A DNA stretch of 64,000 nt from Clitopilus passeckerianus (Eukaryota; Basidiomycota; Agaricomycetes; Agaricales; Entolomataceae). The notes under the pieces were generated by a model that did no database searches, was not told the origin of the DNA, and saw nothing but the letters and a program-made list of their open reading frames with translations. The position numbers and the translations under genes were made by a program. This document shows positions 47,301 through 57,695 of this stretch, one piece after another. The stretch's first letter is position 1, and each line of letters starts with the position of its first letter. The stretch covers positions 1 to 64,000 of the forward strand of contig CALYLX010000146.1 of the NCBI GenBank assembly GCA_944990035.1, given 5' to 3'.

Positions 47301-49286
47301 CGGCCACAGTCTTTCCGATCCACATCAACAGACTCCTTTGGAAGGCCACTGACGACGGGCGGACCAGCACCTCTATTCCCGGATGCAGGACGCACCCAAT
47401 GGGCCTTTGACGTCGTTTCCATCGATGAATTGGATTTTTCCGACACTTCTTCGGTATTGGAAGAGGCACCTGCAGCGCCTCCCGGCCTAAGGAAGCAACC
47501 AAAAAAGCTGCCCTTACGCCGAGACTTCGAATTCCTCAAACGACCCGAGACTGTGTCATCTTTGGGCATCAGGTCACGCGATTCCGTAGCATCCGATACG
47601 TCGAATACTTCGTCTGGGATCAACTTAGGGGGGAATGTTGCTCAGTGGCAACTGAACGCTCTTGTCGACTCTCTCAGTGACGAAGAAGAGGTTGGGGACG
47701 TTGAAGATGCTTTGAAGCGCTTGGAAGGGCAGGTCAACCCAGAGAAGCAACAAGAGAAGGCATCCAAGGTGGATGGTTGGGTCCGGAACATACAGAAACG
47801 AATGGCCGCCGGAGACTACATCGATGTCGCTCCCCGCTTCTCCGACGACGAAGAGGATTACGAGAACGACTCACCAGATGCCTCCCTAGATGGCAAATCT
47901 GAGACCAAATCAACACGTAGCTCCGTCCATCTCTCCATAACAGCGCCAACGCTATCGGTTCCCGAGGGTGAAGGTGACCAAGGTGACGACAATGTGGATA
48001 TGGTCAAGACACCTATTCCTTCTCAAGTCTCCCATTTCCCCGATAGCAATACACCGGCTAAATCCACCGATGCCAACCCTCCACCTCGCGATGTTGTTCC
48101 TCGAGAAATCTGGCAGAGCCGTCTACCTTCTCGCCCTTCAACAGCCGATTCAGCTATTCGCCCTTCGTTCTCCCGAATACCTGCTGCCCCATCAGAGCCT
48201 CGCTGGACGCCATCCTTCGTAGTCTCACACAGAGCAGCCGAGGTTGCAGAGCACTTGGCCATGATCGACCGAGACCTCTTTATGGCAATTGGGTTTGAAG
48301 AGCTATTCCAGGACTGGTGGTCCCCGAACGAAATAGAGGTTCTTGACTGGGAACAGTTCCTCCGTGATCGAACTCGGTGGAAGGCCGAAGGTCGTTTCCC
48401 GCATAGGACCAGTGTCTTGGGAGCTGTCCGAGCAAGGTTCAACGTCATGGCGAACTTTACTATTTCCGAAATTGTGTCGGCACCTCCTGCACATCGACCA
48501 ATGCTGGTGGACAAGTTTATTCGTATAGCATGGGTAAGTAGTGGATCTCGGGTTTTAGTATTCCATTTTCTCATCATTTCTTCTGAACAGAGGTCCTACT
48601 GCATGTCCAGCTTCGCCACGCTTGTAGCGATTATCTCCGGTCTCTCAAGCGACTGGGTCACGAGAGCCATGCGCAAGCCAGGCTGGGTGAAAGTCGGGAT
48701 GTGGGAGAAACGTATGCTCAAAGATCTGAAACTCTTCACCGATGGCAAAGAAGACTTTAAATACCTCCGACACAACATCGCCGCCATCGTCGACGCTAAA
48801 ACCGCCCCCGCCGACCCGACCCAAAGTACCGCCACCCTTGGCAGCAGTGCAGCCGATGGCTCCGTTGCTGGTAAAGGCAAAGCAGGTGCAGAACGACCAC
48901 CTGTTGCGCTGGCTTGCATACCCTTCATCGGAGTCTACCTCTCGCAATTGAAAGGTGCACAACGACTACCTGATGTCATCGACCCCACTGCACCGGAAGA
49001 ACCGATCGGAGTCAACGCAGTCACATCCAACCTCGAAACTCCCAGCCGCCCCGAAGTATTTTCAGCACTTGCGCCACTCCCAGAGGGCATGAACCTTGAG
49101 CCGCTGATCAACGTACAGAAGCAGAGAAGGGTGGCGGGTGTGATCAAGAGTTTAGTTGCAGCACAACATGTGGCGAGTCGGATTCAATTCGACGTGGACA
49201 AGAAGTTGTTCCAGAAATGCTTGAAGTTGAGTGGGCTGAGGAATGAGGAGTTGCAGAGGAAGCTTGCGCAGGGATATCCTGAGTAA
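44374..49286 (+). CDS. Ras-family guanine nucleotide exchange factor, Lte1-like (RasGEF_N plus CDC25 domain)
   Basis: A protein of about 1,500 residues that should load GTP on a Ras-type GTPase. In budding yeast Lte1 acts in mitotic exit and polarity; the exact role here is inferred. The start MALEKPTMPAKDEDVVESPA leads a disordered region, then DLQLGLARTVRSPYAITAFV and a long Ser/Pro region. RasGEF_N lies at about 46.1-46.5 kb (ERWIAQLTSDLSYEELLDFF, LTYRTYVSAVDLCHLLICRF, VRRIVRVRTFVAIRFWILTF). A second disordered acidic segment precedes the catalytic CDC25 domain at 48.2-49.2 kb (AAEVAEHLAMIDRDLFMAIG, FEELFQDWW, FNVMANFTISEIVSAPPAHR, IISGLSSDWVTRAM, DFKYLRHNIA, VALACIPFIGVYLSQL). One 924-codon exon carries most of it, with no frame breaks seen there. 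Confidence 0.85.
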
Positions 49287-49568
49287 CGAGTTGATTTACG
49301 CCCCTTTCTTCTAAGTTATGTCTATGCATTTCGTCCTTTCGTCTTCACTACTTCGATTTCTACTTCTCGCTTGATAGTGAGGTACCTTATTCTACCTTCG
49401 TCTTCTTTCTTGGTCATTGTGGCATTCGTAGAGCCCCTGGTTCCCTGTTGTAATTAACGCCGTACGTTATGTATACGAAATCGTAGACTGCATGCTTTCA
49501 TTTCATTTCACTATGGCATAGAACATCACTGTATCAATGGCTAGGTAGGTACCTCTTCCCGGTAACCC

Positions 49569-51625
49569 TCAAACCAGACCCTTGCTCTTATACACCAACA
49601 AATACGCACTCGAATCCTCGCCACCTCCATCCAGCGTAGCAAGCTTCTCAACCGGGAATACGCTGACCTTTTCATCGTCAAACTTGTACCAATCCTCGTC
49701 CTCCTCGTCGAACGCCTGTGTCGCGTTGACCGCAGCCGATGATGCTTGTGCAGCTTCGGCTGCGGAGGTGGAAGGGCCAGAGATCCCAGTTGAGGAAATG
49801 GCGGAGGGTTTGTGGAAGACTGATTTCTTGACGAAGCCCATGTAGTGTCCAGCGTCTGCAGCGGGGCCTTTGTGCGTCACGATTGCTATAGCTCCTCGTT
49901 AGACCACATCCTTCGGAGGAAAGAAGAGAGGACGCTCACAAACCAACTCATACAACCCATGCACACTCGCACCCACATCTTGCTTCACACTCTCATCAAT
50001 CAACTTCTCCAGCTCCTCCAGCTCTCGCATCCTATACTCTACCTCGTCGCCGAGTGCGTCCCCAGACCCGGCAGCGGTTGGTTTATTATCTCCATCGACA
50101 ACCACCCCTCTCCCCTCTCAACAGCCGCATCCCCAAGCACAGGCTCAACACCCCCACCTGCGCCGCCGCATCGCCCATCTCCACGTCCGCCGTAGGCACC
50201 GCAGTCGGTGCAGGCGGCTCAGGGATCAATGTTGAACTAGACGCAGCACCAACCTTGGTCTTTGTCCTCTTCCTGACTTTCCTCCTCTCTGACCTCTCCC
50301 GCTCGTAGTCTTTGAGTTTACGCGAGACGGGGAGGAGCTTGGTGCGGAGTTCGTCCGTGGCTAGGTCTAGTGCGTCGAATTCGGTGGGGAATTTGACTTT
50401 ACGCTGTTAGAGTTGAGTGAGTAGGAGAGAGAGAGAAGAGAGGGAGAGGAGACGAACCATGATCTTGGCTTTTTCATGATATCCTGCCTCCATGCAAAGC
50501 GGACCATATGGACGACCAGATACCCGGGCAACCTCGTCACTCTCGTTTTCTGAGAATACATAGCATCGCGTCCGAGAGTGGGAGATCGCTTTTCGACTTT
50601 CTGATCAAGGGACTGCAAGGAGATTAGATTAGATTATCAATAAAACGCGGAAGACTCACGTTCATAATCCCAGTTAACATAAAATTCGTCGTAACATTGA
50701 TATTACACTCAATCTTGAGGAAGTTCTCAAACGTCACGCTCTTCGCCTCCTCCGGGGCCTCATCACACGTCAACTCCCTCCTCATCTCGCCCATCAACCA
50801 CTGCTCAACGAACCGCTTCGGACTCTCCACCGCCAACTCGCTCTCCCCGGGATGTTCCCACTCCGACTCAACCCCGGGACGTTCCCCAACGTCTGCACGA
50901 TCTGGCCCCAACACTCCTCCGCATCCTGCTGGGCATAGCCCGCGCCCCCCCATGGCCATGGCCATCCCGCTCTTCTCTCTCCTGTCCATCTCTGCGAACT
51001 GGGGATTCACCTGACGCAGGGTGGAGATGAAGCCGAGGGGTGTGACGGTGTCGGAGGTGCGGGACATGTTAGAGTAGAGGTCGCGCAGGGAGGAGGGGAG
51101 CGGGGTGGTGGATTGCAAGGCTGGGGCGGAGAGGGCGATTTGGAGTTCGGGGATGGCGCGGAGAGCTTGAATGGAGGCGTTCATGTAGCAAGTGTTGCCG
51201 AGGTTGCGGAGGCCGACTGGCATTGCGAGCTGTGGTTGTGTCAGTATATGCGGGTTTTGGATAGGAAGGGAACTCACAGCTTCTGCCAGTTGACTATCAT
51301 CCATGTCTAAATGTAATCAGTACTTGCTTTTGTATAAGAACCCAGAACACCCACCCTCCAAGAACATTATCGGTTTCTCTGGCGGCTTTGGGAGTTCCCC
51401 AGCAGCACCAATGACCATGAAACTCATGCCAGGTTTGGGTGCGACCTTTTTCCATGGCGTATCGTCCTTCAAGACGCCACCCTTGATCATAACCTTCATC
51501 CTATCCACCGGCACGCCTGTGACCTGGTAAACGGCCTCCTTGAACGCATTCGGTGGCAAATCAGTATCAAGGTCGACTGGATGTACTTTTCCAGCATGTT
51601 TAATGGAAACTTGTATAGGTGCCAT
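49569..51625 (-). CDS. ubp6: Proteasome-associated ubiquitin hydrolase UBP6/USP14
   Basis: UBP6 binds the proteasome lid/base through its ubiquitin-like domain and trims ubiquitin chains. The N-terminal UBL is [20 protein letters not shown] through [17 protein letters not shown]. The USP Cys box is [14 protein letters not shown], with catalytic Cys in NTCY. Further motifs are [22 protein letters not shown] and the His box DAGHYMGFV, with the Trp-Tyr-Asp pattern [17 protein letters not shown] and [12 protein letters not shown] near the end. Four single-base frame breaks lie at homopolymers on the plus strand: C7 at 50945-50951, C4 at 50872-50875, C5 at 50151-50155 and C4 at 50105-50108. The first two compensate each other and bracket a conserved frame reading [20 protein letters not shown]. 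Its start is 112 bases from the divergent SET5-like gene. Confidence 0.9.
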
Positions 51626-51737
51626 GATAGTTGGACGCGTAAGAAAGACGCGCAAGCTCATAATCTACTCTATTTGTTCGTGTTTACTTTTACCCCGATA
51701 TATCCATCTAATTCCTTTGTCTTTTCTTTCATCCAAC
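51626..51737. promoter_or_regulatory. Short bidirectional promoter, UBP6 / SET5-like
   Basis: Two start codons read apart are separated by 112 bases. The right half is very T/C-rich (TTCCTTTGTCTTTTCTTTC). Shared promoter is inferred from spacing. Confidence 0.5.
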
Positions 51738-53225
51738 ATGACCAACCTCACTCCCTCCTCAATCGACTTCAACACCCCCCTCCACCCCTCCCTCCTTCCC
51801 CAAATCCCACTCAAACCAATAGACCAGCACGCAACCTACAAAATCTCCCCCACCGACATCGAACTCCGCTTCGCCCTCCTCACGCTCAAAGCCCAAAACC
51901 CCACTCTCGGCATCACCAAAACGCACCAGCTGCTATGCGAGACGTACGAGGGCTGGACCGTGAGCGAGAAGCGAGTCAAAAAGGTGATGAAGGAAGCTGG
52001 GTTGGTTACGAACACCAGTAGTGGCAGCTCTAATGGTGAACAAGGAGGAAGTGAAAGCGCACCCAAAATCTACCCCACCTCCCGGCTCATACCCTCCCTC
52101 GACACCACCCGCTGGACGCCCAAAGTCTCCGTCAAGTTCTTCGACAAGCGAAAGGGTAAAGGTCTCGTCGCAACAGAAGACATTCCCGAGGGTGAGATCC
52201 TATGGACAGAGGACCCTTGGATCCTCGCACCCGAATGGGACATTTACGACCTCCAGAAATCCGGTCGTGCGTGTGGATTCTGCTCTACCCCCCTCGACCC
52301 GGGAAGTCCATTGGTGCTTCCCTGCCCTTCTACGTCCTCTCTTTCCACCAGCTCGAGTTGCCCATTCCGATTCTGCAACCGCCTCTGCGTAAGCAGATCC
52401 CATAAAACCCATCCCCTGCTCTGCGCCTCCCAAAACCCAGCCTCGGTCCCTTTACTCGCGTACGCCCACTCCTCATCCTGGATGGCCCTGCACGCCCTCT
52501 CCCACGTCGCCTCACGGCTTCTTCTCTCATCCCAGGTCTCTTCTACCGCGTTACAAGAAGACCTCACGACCTACCAATCCTTCGCCGCCCTCGGGCTGGA
52601 AGAACGCTTCAAATGGAGCTTCCGCGCCGCGCCTGACGCAGAGCCCGATCGAGAGACGTGGAAGAAGGCGTGGGGGTTGTTCGTAGAGGCGTTCCAAGAG
52701 CCAAAGGGGGAGAGTGATAAGAAGAAGTTGAGGAGGATTATGAAGAAGGAGGTGGAGAGTGAAGAATTAGAAGGAGAGGTGTTTGAGTATGAGGGGTTCT
52801 TGAAGGGGTTGGGGAGGATGTCGTTGAGTGAGTCCTAGGTGATTCAAGATGTGTTTTGATGCTAATTGAGTATAGACTTGGAAGCTCATGGTGGATTGTA
52901 CGTGTTACATTCGCATCTGAACCATTCTTGCTCGCCCAACTTGTCCTGCCGACATTTGGACAAATCAACGCATTTGTCGCGTATCTCGCTCGTCACGACG
53001 CGTGCCATTAGAGCTGGGGAAGAACTGACGATCTCGTACGTTAATCCTGAGATGAACGTTGAATCCCGGCGGGAAGAGTTGCGACAATGGGGATGGGGAG
53101 AGTGCACGTGTTCTCGGTGTGTCGCAGAATGGCGACGATTGAGAGAAGAGAGGAAGAAGAACAAGGGTAGAGATGATTTGACGGATTTAGCAGCAGAAGT
53201 GAAAGCTGGATTGGGTGTATATTAG
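51738..53225 (+). CDS. SET domain methyltransferase, SET5/SMYD-like with zinc-binding insert
   Basis: SMYD-type proteins have a SET domain split by a MYND-like zinc module; yeast Set5 methylates histone H4. The start is MTNLTPSSIDFNTPLHPS, with an N-terminal helical part (ELRFALLTLKAQNPTLGITK). SET begins at VSVKFFDKRKGKGLVATEDI and PEGEILWTEDPWILAPEW. The zinc insert is ACGFCSTPL, then CPFRFCNRLCVSRSHKTHPL. SET resumes after one intron: GGLYVLHSHLNHSCSPNLSC (NHSCSPN, the SAM/knot motif), RAIRAGEELTISYVNPE, then post-SET ECTCSRC. About 480 residues. It is a different branch from the SET2 gene at 19.8 kb. Substrate is inferred from family only. Confidence 0.85.
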
Positions 53226-53278
53226 ATAATCAACCAATATAAACGTGAATTCAACTTCAACGCTTAACAACAACAACG

Positions 53279-54009
53279 ATGACGATCTAGTATGTTTTCT
53301 TTCCTTCTCGTCAATCTATTCTAACTCGTCAATCCAGCTACTCTCTTACGTTTCTCCTCCTCGCCGCAGAGATGGGCACATTCTGCATCCTTGTAGCTCC
53401 ACTCCCCTTCAAAGTCAAGAAACAACTCTTCAAATTCCTCTCACAGAGCTACATCGTCAGCAAAATCGCCTACGCGCTCAAAATCAGCTTCATCTTCATT
53501 GGCATCCTCTTCGTCGACGCCCTCCAACGCATGTTCCGCGTCACTGCCGAATCCGAACTTGCCAAATCCCCTTCAGGGGACGGCTCCACCCGCCCTGTTG
53601 TCAGCGACGTCCGCACGGAGACGAACCTCGCTGCGCGCAAATTTTATTCGCAGAGGAATGTGTACTTGACTGGGTTTACGCTGTTTCTGTCGTTGGTTCT
53701 GACGAGGGTGTTTTATATCATGTTGGATTTGATTCATGTGCAAGAGGAGTATGGGAAGTTGAAGGAGCAGAGTCAAGGGAATGGGAAGGCTGAGGAGAGT
53801 GTGGAGGAGTTGAAGAGGCAGTTGGAGGAGGAGAGGAGGAAGAGTAGGGATTTCGGTGCGTTGAATTCAATTCTCAAATGAAGACTTGCCTGACCTTGTG
53901 AATAGAGACGCTCAAGAAACAAGCGGCGCAACAAGCTGCCGAGTTTGATAGGCTGAGTACAAAGTACAACGAAGCTACTGGTAGTGTGAGCGATAAGAGG
54001 AGGGACTAA
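53279..54009 (+). CDS. BAP31/Yet-family ER membrane protein, copy 1
   Basis: BAP31 proteins are three-pass ER membrane chaperones and sorting factors. The first exon codes only MTI and part of the next codon; the second continues YYSLTFLLLAAEMGTFCILV (TM1). KKQLFKFLSQSYIVSKIAYA leads to TM2 (ISFIFIGILFVDALQRMFRV), and NVYLTGFTLFLSLVLTRVFY is TM3. A cytosolic coiled coil follows (EEYGKLKEQ, VEELKRQLEEERRKSRDF, ETLKKQAAQQAAEFDRLSTK), ending DKRRD, similar to a dibasic ER-retrieval signal. Domain PF05529, about 215 residues. A second, shorter copy faces it 6.4 kb away on the other strand. Confidence 0.9.
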
Positions 54010-54089
54010 TCCCAATTTCCAATAATTCACTTAATTCTCTTGAAATTCAAACTTCCACATACACTCAATGGCACGTCGGCTGTTGAGAT

Positions 54090-54350
54090 TGGGTCTTATA
54101 TGACGTCACTCTCCTAATCCATGGGATATGTTCACAGCTTAATACGTTAGGGCGATGGCATAACGGAACCCACACCTGGTCAATGTCCTTCGTCGCAGTA
54201 GGTTCCCAATTCGAACCTGGGTCGGTCACCTTATAAGAATAGTAGTTTTTATTTCAGTGTCTGAGAGGTGATGAACTTCAGCTAGCTTGTGTTGGCCAGG
54301 TGTGCTTGATAAGTCGACTTCTTCGATGAAGTTTCCAGCTCGAATCTGTA
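54090..54350 (+). repeat. tRNA-like repeat element, copy 1 (units A1 and B1)
   Basis: Unit A1 (54150-54229) has an A-box-like TGGCATAACGG and a T-arm-like segment CCCAATTCGAACCTGGG followed by TCGGTCA. Unit B1 (54279-54350) follows, with AGCTAGCT, CTTCTTCGATGAAG and AGCTCGAATCTG. It aligns by eye over about 260 bases with copy 2 at 56910-57230, including the flanking ATATGACGTCA 50 bases before unit A in both. Internal Pol III-type boxes without a working tRNA fold fit a tRNA-derived SINE. Confidence 0.6.
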
Positions 54351-54469
54351 CTGGCGGCATTTATTCCACTTTGAAACCATTGGCCGACATGGCCGGGACC
54401 TTTAGAATAGAGGTTTGCGAAGTCGATCCGAGGATCAGACGTCAGGCGCTTACTCGTAGTCTATTGAAT

Positions 54470-54513
54470 TGGTGATACACTTCCTTGAAGCTCCCAATTC
54501 AACCTCTGGGACC
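54470..54513 (+). repeat. tRNA-like repeat fragment (unit B4)
   Basis: The segment CTTCCTTGAAGCTCCCAATT followed by CAACCTCTGGG matches the 3' half of unit B (hairpin, then T-arm) of the element at 54595-54670. It is degenerate, and the 5' half is not clear. Confidence 0.45.
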
Positions 54514-54594
54514 CAGACATATCCCACTACCCTTCAGGCAAGAATTTTGGACGGGTCTAACATTGAATCGTCGTGTCGACACTTTGCGATAACT

Positions 54595-54670
54595 GTCGGG
54601 CATGGTATAGTGGTGTACTTGGATCACTGGCTTCTTCGACGAAGCTCCCAGTTCGAATCTGGGGTATATT
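54595..54670 (+). repeat. tRNA-like repeat, best-preserved unit B (B2)
   Basis: A perfect A-box-type motif TGGTATAGTGG is at 54603-54613. A hairpin GCTTC-TTCGAC-GAAGC stands at the anticodon-arm position. A T-arm of five pairs, CCCAG-TTCGAAT-CTGGG, closes it. No 7-base acceptor stem can be formed, so it is not called as a tRNA gene. Confidence 0.55.
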
Positions 54671-54871
54671 AACTTTCAAATAACCTTCAATGGTTTCTCT
54701 TTTGGTCCAGGATTTATTACATTACGAAGGATAATGCTTCATTTGAAACTGAAGGGTAACCAAGTTTAACTAATTCACGACTCAATTCGTTCGCCATTTC
54801 AATTTCACGGAATACCCACCGACTGACTGATAAGGTTAGCACCCAGATATACCAGCTAATAGTTAAACTTT

Positions 54872-54960
54872 GGAACGATCAATATCGCAATGCAAAACCC
54901 ACTCATTGGTCGGCGTCCTTCGCGAGGCAGAAGGTTCTAGGTTCGAAATTGGTTCGATCT
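54872..54960 (+). repeat. tRNA-like repeat, diverged unit A (A3)
   Basis: It aligns with units A1 and A2 through ATCGCAATGCAAAACCCACT, TTGGTCGGCGTCCTTCG, GCAGAAGGTTCTAGGTTCGA and GGTTCGATC. The A box is eroded and the T-arm pairing is weak. It is the oldest-looking copy. Confidence 0.5.
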
Positions 54961-55396
54961 TCTATATGCCCAACAGTTATTTTTGTGCGAGGCTGACAGT
55001 TGGTCACCCCGTTGGTGAGCTCAAAACACTGTATGGCGCGGTAACGTAGTACTATCTGTTACTGAATTGAACGAGCACCTGGTGCAGCTCGAGGTGTCAA
55101 GTCGTTCAACTCCTCGAATAGAAGGCTCTATCTGCACCTGTTTGCAAACTTTCCATAACTTTGGTTAAGCGCTCAACAAGCGCGGTCAGGTGATATCAGA
55201 ATTACAATCATTGCCAGTATGACATTGCATTGCAACACCATCGTCTGGCATCGTGATATACCTGGCAGATTTCACCAACCTCGCAATTCTGCTATACATA
55301 CATATATAAATCTTGGAAATGTTGGTCGGCTCCGAGCTGTGTTCAAATTACCACCTGGACCTCAAAATTTCGCAACCTCGAAATTTCGCCATTACT
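54961..55396. other. Intergenic part of the repeat island
   Basis: No gene is seen. Some stretches (AACACTGTATGGCGCGGTAA, near 55030) could be further eroded repeat, but they cannot be aligned with confidence. The right end should hold the promoter of the DUF7918-like gene. Confidence 0.35.
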
Positions 55397-56405
55397 ATGT
55401 TCCTGCAATTTCATGATATAACCGCATGGATCGCTATAGGCAACAAAACACTCGAAACCTATTGCATTGAACGGCCCGACGCCTGCCACGTCACATGTTG
55501 GGTAGCCTCTGAACCTGGACAGGTCTGCTCTAACTTTGCTATGTCTGGCCTTACTCTTGTCGACTGACGACTGACCTCACTTAATGGTAGGACTTTGCAG
55601 TAAATTCAAGGCGCAATGATCGACGGGCCACTCCCATGGACGGTACCATATTCGTCAATAACGTCATGTAATCAGCATATCATGCTCGACTCAACCTCGC
55701 GCCCTGATGATGTCTACAATTCTGTTATGGTTTCCTCCGTCCACACGTCCCCGTTCAAGCAACGTAACTTCAAATTTCCTCCTAACCGTCCCTTGGGTAT
55801 GTTCTTCTCTTCCTCTTGGGAACTCTTTTGCTCATCGTTATTCTCGCAGGCAAAGAGAACGATGGTCTTGATGATGTGACCCACGGCTCAATCCGACTGG
55901 AAATCTGGAACCTCCAGGTCCTGCACATCATGTCTCCGTCTACCCATTGTCCCACGGATGCTCTGACCTATGGTACCGATTATACCTCGCCTGGCTTGAT
56001 ATGGCGTACGCTTATCGCCTTGGAGATCTCCCTCACGTTACCTTTACTTTCCACTATGCCCCACGTGGTAGGTACATCCACTGTTGCGCTTTGGTTCAAA
56101 GACTGATGACACTTCGCGGACCAGAAGCCTTAATGGCTTGGAGCATTGGACCCGTCGAACCCGTCGCACTCAAGGAGCTCAAGATAGTGCCGTATTGTTA
56201 TACTCAGGTGAGTTGCTTTGGGATGAGAGTCCAAGCCCCTTCCTTGACTGTGCCTTTATAGCAAAGAAATAGACGACAAAGGCTGAAGGAAGGACGCGCG
56301 GAGTCCAGTGGCTCTGGTGGCCGTACGACCACCAGGAAGCAAGTCCGGCCCAGAAAGGCGGCTGGTGAGGGACCTAGAACCCCGGCTACCAGGGCTCTTG
56401 AATGA
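55397..56405 (+). CDS. DUF7918-type protein, probably decaying or frame-broken
   Basis: DUF7918 proteins are an expanded family of unknown function in Agaricomycetes. The start MFLQFHDITAWIAIGNKTLE continues to CHVTCWVASEPGQ, the family signature (AWI... then VTCWIASE). An exon with FKAQMIDGPLPWTVPY and SSVHTSPFKQRNFKFPP follows, then VTHGSIRLEIWNLQVL (a conserved strand, usually GxIxLxIW). The frame then shifts near 55945 to LGDLPHVTFTFHYAPR. The C-terminus reads LKELKIVPYCYTQ, then after an intron QRNRRQRLKEGRAESSGSGG and a basic tail ending ATRALE. Order and motifs fit the family, but joining needs at least one shift and part of the core is weak. It may be a pseudogene or another error site. 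It sits among the tRNA-like repeats. Confidence 0.55.
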
Positions 56406-56909
56406 GCGAGGTTGTGATTTCAAGATATTCCTCTGCTCTGCTTTTTTGTGTCGTGCTATGGTTACTTTACTTCTCTATGTCTATTCCGTGTATAATGTAT
56501 TCTGTATCTACAAGATTGGATCTGATGAATGATACTCCCTGGTCAATCTGCTAGCGCTGACGACTCCTGCTAACTTGCTTTACGGTCTCGTTACCTCGGT
56601 ACGGGAATGAACAGGCACCTTGATTAGAAACGAACGCATTCCAACATCCAACTCAGAAGGCCATTGCAATATCTCCGTTGAAACAAGCGTATATGAATCG
56701 ACGAAATTAATTTACCGATGACAGTTGGGAACTAACATACTCGAGGAGGCTAGCTGGCTTCATGCGGATTAATATTACTTTTTTCTTCACCACTACTAGC
56801 ACTCGAGTTCCTAGATGATCATCCCTTGTCCCTCGGCGTATTCTAATCGCGTTATTTGTTCTATGTACGTTTTCTAACATGGACGGAATCAAAACGATAT
56901 CCTCCCTTT
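56406..56909. other. Intergenic part of the repeat island
   Basis: No gene recognised. It holds the 3' side of the DUF7918-like gene and the left flank of tRNA-like copy 2. Confidence 0.35.
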
Positions 56910-57230
56910 GGGTCATCATATGACGTCATAAAGGTCAACCCATGTAGATTGCACTCTACCCAACATAAGGGCCGATGGCGTAACGGAACACCACACCTTT
57001 TGGTCAGTACCCTTCGGGGCGCAGTAGGTTCCCAGTTCAAACCTGGGTCGGTCCACACATAATAGAATTTATCGTCGTCACTATTTTGGTTAACTCGAGT
57101 AACGAGGCCATTGCCAAGATTCGTCGTGCCAAAAGTTCCTTGAACCCCAGCTAGCTCGTCGCGCCCACATAGTATATCTATCACACTGACTTCCTCAGAA
57201 AAGCTCCCTGTTCGGATATAGGGTTTAAGG
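56910..57230 (+). repeat. tRNA-like repeat element, copy 2 (units A2 and B3)
   Basis: Unit A2 (56969-57055) is the best tRNA-like fold: 5' GGGCCGA can pair with 3' TCGGTCC over seven positions (one G-U), TGGCGTAACGG stands at the A box, and CCCAG-TTCAAAC-CTGGG is a perfect T-arm with a seven-base loop. Between them a CCC-TTCG-GGG hairpin and an irregular middle replace a normal anticodon arm. Unit B3 (57147-57225) follows with CAGCTAGCTCG and a weak CTCCCTGTTCGGATATAGGG. Orientation and order match copy 1. Confidence 0.6.
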
Positions 57231-57695
57231 CCATAGGCGTAATCACTATTGACTCTTTTAGTCTGGCTTCAGGTTGTTTCCCTTTTGCTGTCTTTCAGCT
57301 TCTACTTGAAAGATGCTGGGAAATTGCTCGGGAACTAGCGAGGCATCTTTTTAGAATTAAATGGTGCTAAGCAAAACACAAAATTTGGACGGCAAGGAAC
57401 AAGGTCTAAATATGATCGGTATCATCACGGAGAGCTATTCGTAACGTGCAGCATAAAGATGAATTGCGGAGAATCGAGGTCCCTGCCTCGGGGTCCGAAA
57501 AGAAGGGAATCGTGGAGATGAATACGAGAAGGCTCGATGTGGTCGGATATCAGACATCAAAAGAAAAGACTCTTTTCGAGGAAAGAAAATACCTCCCGAG
57601 ACAAGATTGGCTTCTGATAAGTCGCCCAAAGCAAGTAACGATATACAGCAGATTTGAACTTGGTGTTGAACGGCCTCGGCGATGATTTCTAGAGG
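57231..57695. other. Spacer between repeat copy 2 and the NACHT gene
   Basis: Short open frames on both strands, none recognisable. It probably contains the 3' untranslated region of the NACHT gene. Confidence 0.35.
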
